Shown here in pieces: positions 18,772-22,204 of a stretch of 22,204 nucleotides of DNA. Position 1 is the first letter of the stretch. Each line of letters begins with the position of its first letter. The position numbers and the translations under genes were made by a program. Origin of the DNA: Mesotaenium endlicherianum (taxonomy: Eukaryota > Streptophyta > Zygnematophyceae > Zygnematales > Mesotaeniaceae); contig WELA01008001.1 of the NCBI GenBank assembly GCA_009602735.1, positions 257,926 to 280,129 on the forward strand. Reading direction: 5' to 3'. The notes under the pieces are model-generated. The model saw only the letters and a list, made by a program, of their open reading frames with translations, was not told the DNA's origin and did no database searches.

Positions 18772-20537
18772 GGAAGCTCCAAGCAGTCAAGAGCATCAAC
18801 GAGCATCTTGGATCTGCCTGTGGGCGTCCTGGAGCCCATCTTGCAGTTTGCTTGTGTGGATACTCGGAAAAGACTGGTGAGCGGACGGATTGGGCAAATA
18901 TCTGGGGCTCAAGTCCAATGCATGAGCAGTGTGTGCACCAGGTGGCGTGACGTGGTGCGGTCCAGCTACCAGCGCGCTTGCTGTAACTCTCTGGGAGACA
19001 TAGACGCAGCGCTCTGCCAGCTTCACACACTCAAGAACGTGACACATGTCCGGGTGCGTAAAGTATTGACTTGCAAGCATGCAAAGTTTCTGAGAGGGTT
19101 GGCGACGGAGTTCCCGTTTCTCACGTCTTTTCACCTGATCTTTGGTGGCAATGTGGAGGACCTGAAAATGTTGTCCCTTCTCCTCTCTCTCAAGATAGAC
19201 ATCCGAGAGCTGCAGCTGGTTGTGGAGAGTCATTTTTTTGAAAGTATCACTTGGGACTACTGCAGAACCCTGGAGAACATGGACTACACCCCACAGGCGC
19301 ACTTGCAGAAGCTCACACTTGACTTCACCCATCTCTCCGGTGATCGATGCTCCATCCCTGTCAGCACGACCATTGCACAGCTGGCGGGTCTCCAGGAGCT
19401 TCACGTCAAGGTGGGGGGTTTGGCGAAGGTGGCGACTCTGCCCTCCTGGCTGGCAGAGCTCCCCGCGTTTGTGGGGCTCCGAATTGATTTCGATGTGGAT
19501 CCCTGCAGCTCTTTCCTGGACTTTCTCCGGAAGACGACAGGTCTCAGAGAGCTTGTTATAACCGGCCATTTGGTAGGTTCCTTCGATCGCTCTCCGCCAA
19601 CATTTTTTTGCCTCCTTCCTGATTGCTTCCCTGTGAACAAAGCTTCATGCAGCTCTCACTTCAGACTTCTTTCCCTCTGACTTGACTTCTGGCCCTGCCT
19701 TGTTTTTGTCGCTGCCCACAGCTCACCGCCCCAGAGTATGAGGTGGTCTCTAAAATGAGTTGTCTGACGTCGCTGGAGCTCGACGAGACAGAATGGGATA
19801 CTTCAGTGGGGCCCGTATGTCTGACCACTACCCTCCAAAAGCTGTGCTGCGCTAGTGAGGTGCTGCCCAAGGTCACAACAAATCTACCCCTCCTGGAAGA
19901 GCTTACATTGATAAGCGTCAGCGAAAAAGCATCCCAGTTGACCTTCTTGCAGCGCACACCCAACGTTCGCTCCCTGCACCTCACTGTCTTCGCAAGGAAG
20001 AGCGCGTGGCCCCACCTAGAGCATCTCGCGGGGCTCACCTCCCTCTCTCTCGATGGACGTTTGTGGCGGCGTGACCAAGAGTTGCCCGTTTGGCACATTT
20101 GCGAGGCACAGGTCCCCGCGCTGCAGGTTCTCGTGCTGCACTCTTGCAGGCTGCTCAGTCTCGTCGATGGCCTGCTCACGCTTGAGCGCCACGTGGCAGT
20201 CAGTTTGTGCTGCGCGTGCGTAAAAAAGAACAGGCCCTGGCTCAGCAGCCATTCAGAGTACGTAGCCGGAGGGAGCGTCTGCTGCAGGCTGTCAGCTGGC
20301 GCTGCCAGGCAGCTCTTTAAGGACACCAGGCGCCCGACCCCGAAGCCTCCTGGACAATGTACTACCTGCCCCGCCTTCAGGCCACTCGATCCAGCAGATG
20401 ATGACTCGATGAATGACATCCCCACCGACGACGATTCTGATGACGACAACTTGGACGACGACGACGAAGAAGACGGCTGCGACGACTACTACAACCGGGT
20501 GCTGGAGATGTTGGACAGAAGAGGCATTGCTCCATAG
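18772..20537 (+). CDS. F-box / leucine-rich-repeat protein
   Basis: This is probably a substrate-recognition subunit of an SCF-type ubiquitin ligase: the F-box would bind Skp1 and the LRRs a target, which I cannot predict. Two exons are clear: 18772-19572 and 19722-20537. The 149-bp phase-0 intron runs from TTG|GTAGGT to CTGCCCACAG. The F-box lies near the start (ILDLPVGVLEPILQF, then CMSSVCTRWRDVV, the usual LP...IL...C..W pattern). At least nine degenerate LRRs follow, such as LQKLTLDF, LQELHVKV, LRELVITG, LTSLELDE, LEELTLIS, LTSLSLDG and LQVLVLHS, spanning the intron in register. The C-terminus is very acidic (Asp-rich, 20395-20490). The exon has no in-frame ATG upstream of the F-box, so the true start lies in an upstream exon (candidate 18318-18350). 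Total would be about 549 aa. Domain call is good; the partner is unknown. Confidence 0.8.
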
Positions 20538-21540
20538 GCTGCCGGTGAAAAAGAATTAGCTTGCACCTCTTTGCAATTTTGTGAAGCTCAATAGAGGGTC
20601 ACCAGGCTACGATTTCTCTAGAAAAGACGTGAAACCCTCTTGCTTGCATGCTTGCAAGTGTCTTGAAAAAGGGCCTCCTGCCGCTGGTGCTTCGCAGCTT
20701 TTGAAGCCGCAATGATCTTTCTAGTCTTGCAAATTTGCGTCTCCACGATATGTTGTTATGTTCCATCTCATGGCTAACAACTATGAGCACTTACTTGGCT
20801 GATGTGGAAAGCAAAGTTAACTCGTATGCTGGATATACTTTTACATCCCATTTGAGCCCACAGGCGCCTTCCAAGTTTCACATGTGCGCAGTCCGGAAGT
20901 CACTTCTGCTCCAACCCGCAAAGCACCTCCATGGCGCTTGACCTTTTTATGAAAACTCTAGCATTTGAAAGCTTGATGCTATTGACTGCCAAATTTGGGT
21001 CATTTGTCTGTCAAATAAGCAGTAGCTGCACACGTATGCATGCCTCTAATTACGTTCATCGGACTCAAGATCCGGGTAACACAAATTAAACATGTGACTA
21101 ACGTCCCCCTCAAAAGTAAGCGTGCATGATGACGCTTACTTGACAGCACTGCTCATTCAACGTTAACTTCACTATTCCGACGTATGATATTTATAAAAAG
21201 TGCGTTCCTGGTACTCATGCACACCTAGCTGCATACTCAAGATCAACGACATCAACATTGAAAGCTACAGTGCTGCATGGGGTTTCCAAACGCCTTTGCT
21301 AGCAAGAGACAAGGCATTCGGTCTAATGGACACGACATCACCTTTAAACATGGTCAAACCCCCACCTCCATACCGGCCTCCTCATCTCATTGCAGCTTCG
21401 CCACCCGAGCGAAGTCTTGGAGAGTGGGGTACGGTGGAAGAACGGGCGTGCGCGGGTCTGCCTGGCTGACAGGCTGACAGACAGAGAAGAGAGGTGATGC
21501 ATGCCTATCTGCAAGGCACAAGCAAGCGAGCCTTTCATGG
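20538..21540. other. downstream intergenic DNA with a 10-bp stem-loop
   Basis: No supported gene. AAGTAAGCGT (21114-21123) and ACGCTTACTT (21132-21141) form a perfect 10-bp inverted repeat with an 8-nt loop. The F-box gene 3' UTR presumably ends in the first few hundred bases; no clear polyadenylation signal is identified. The octamer CTTGCAAG recurs at 20651-20658. Confidence 0.5.
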
Positions 21541-21900
21541 TTTCGCTGGCACCGGAGACGGGCAGGTGAGATGCTGGAGGGGAGGCTGCCGCCGACACGT
21601 GGCGCAAGCGGGGAGGCTCTGGCTGGAGGAGAAGGACAGCTCTTCAGACTGAGCGGGGGGGAGGGGGAGAGGAAGAGAGAGAGGGAGTGGCAGAGGCAGA
21701 GGCAGCTGCAGAGACACAGAAAGAGAGAGACACAGAGAAAGAAAGGGATAGGAAAAGACATTTGAAAAGAAGGAGAGTTGAAAAGCAGAGGCGGAAGCAG
21801 AGGCCGAGGGGGAGCGCTAAAGAGATATCTTCAAGGGGAGGGAATGCACAGGGGGGCAGACAAGCAGAGGGGCAGAGGAGGAGAGGCGGGAGCAGAGGCG
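21541..21900 (+). repeat. purine-rich (GA/GGA) low-complexity tract
   Basis: About 21640-21900 is almost entirely AGAG, GGCAGAGG and AAAG sequence on the + strand. One frame reads as an Arg/Lys/Glu-rich 96-codon polypeptide (21687-21977), which I take to be a composition effect. Confidence 0.55.
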
Positions 21901-22204
21901 GCCGACAGGTGTCCCTCTGGCACGCCCCGGCCCCAGCACAGGAGACCCTGTCCGTGCTGAAACCTGAACTCTGCTAAACCCAGAGCCTGGAACCCACAAC
22001 GTACTGCGCCACTCTTTCAGCCCCTGCCGCGCCGACATCCAAACCCTAATCCTGCATCAGTCAGCCAAAAGTGTACACGTACGTGCCTTGGGCGGGCAGC
22101 CGAGGGGGAAGAGGGGGCGCTGCAGCTGGCGCTGCGACAGGTGCGACAGAAAGTACGTCTGGTCCTCCACCTGCAACAGAACTCGAACCCCCCCCCCCCC
22201 CCCC
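21901..22204 (+). other. 3' edge with exon-like patch and terminal poly-C
   Basis: About 22095-22187 is open in two + frames. One is Cys-rich (RCSWRCDRCDRKYVWSSTCN), the other amphipathic (LQLALRQVRQKVRLVLHLQQ). The window then ends in 17 consecutive C (22188-22204). Neither frame can be confirmed because the sequence stops. Confidence 0.25.

Noticed and set aside
21687..21977. Arg/Lys/Glu-rich ORF resembling a splicing-factor RS/RE region
   Set aside because: Sequence is a simple GA-rich tract; no folded domain or gene context.
22095..22187. Cys-rich peptide resembling a partial C2H2 zinc finger
   Set aside because: The pattern has C-x2-C and an aromatic residue but lacks the conserved Leu and histidines before the poly-C end, and another frame is equally open.

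Overview
The window is nuclear eukaryotic DNA. It holds a spliced plant-type hAT transposase, a spliced F-box/leucine-rich-repeat gene with GT-AG introns, abundant microsatellites and low gene density. The BED + DUF659 + hATC transposase layout, scattered CCCTAA-like motifs and GC-rich host DNA would fit an alga or another member of the green lineage, but I cannot name the organism. The window runs out in a poly-C tract at its right end, and it contains two single-N joins flanked by duplicated sequence, so it looks like a small scaffold with assembly scars.

Layout. 1-2460: GC-rich DNA with exon-like patches on the + strand, including an in-frame 57-bp tandem duplication at 564-676, but no complete gene model. 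2460-3309: GT/G-rich low-complexity DNA. 3318-10900: a complete 7,583-bp hAT DNA transposon with perfect 18-bp terminal inverted repeats and a perfect 8-bp target-site duplication (CTTGCAAG at 3310-3317 and 10901-10908). It encodes an intact two-exon, 728-aa transposase on the - strand (6926 to 4557). It also carries about 40 copies of a roughly 65-bp minisatellite (7129-9900) whose unit is an inverted repeat, and a tRNA-like relic. 10909-11420: the same GT-rich host DNA resumes, so the element split one GT-rich tract. 11420-12480: AT-richer, apparently non-coding. 12490-15070: GC-rich with several exon-like patches, mainly on the - strand. 14863-16611: an 874-bp segment present twice around one N, probably an assembly artefact. 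16612-18300: no convincing gene. 18318-20537: F-box/LRR gene on the + strand. 20538-22204: mostly non-coding, with a purine-rich tract and a poly-C end.

How parts fit. The transposase, its inverted ends and its subterminal GTTCGCTTAGT-type repeats form a self-contained and possibly still active mobile unit. The minisatellite lies just upstream of the transposase start codon. A good 3' splice site (6941-6942) and upstream exon-like signals near 10177-10235 suggest that the array is inside a long 5'-UTR intron of the transposase transcript. In the transcript sense the array is strongly A-depleted and made of serial hairpins. This hairpin array inside a transposase intron is the most unusual feature here. 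The F-box gene appears unrelated to the element.
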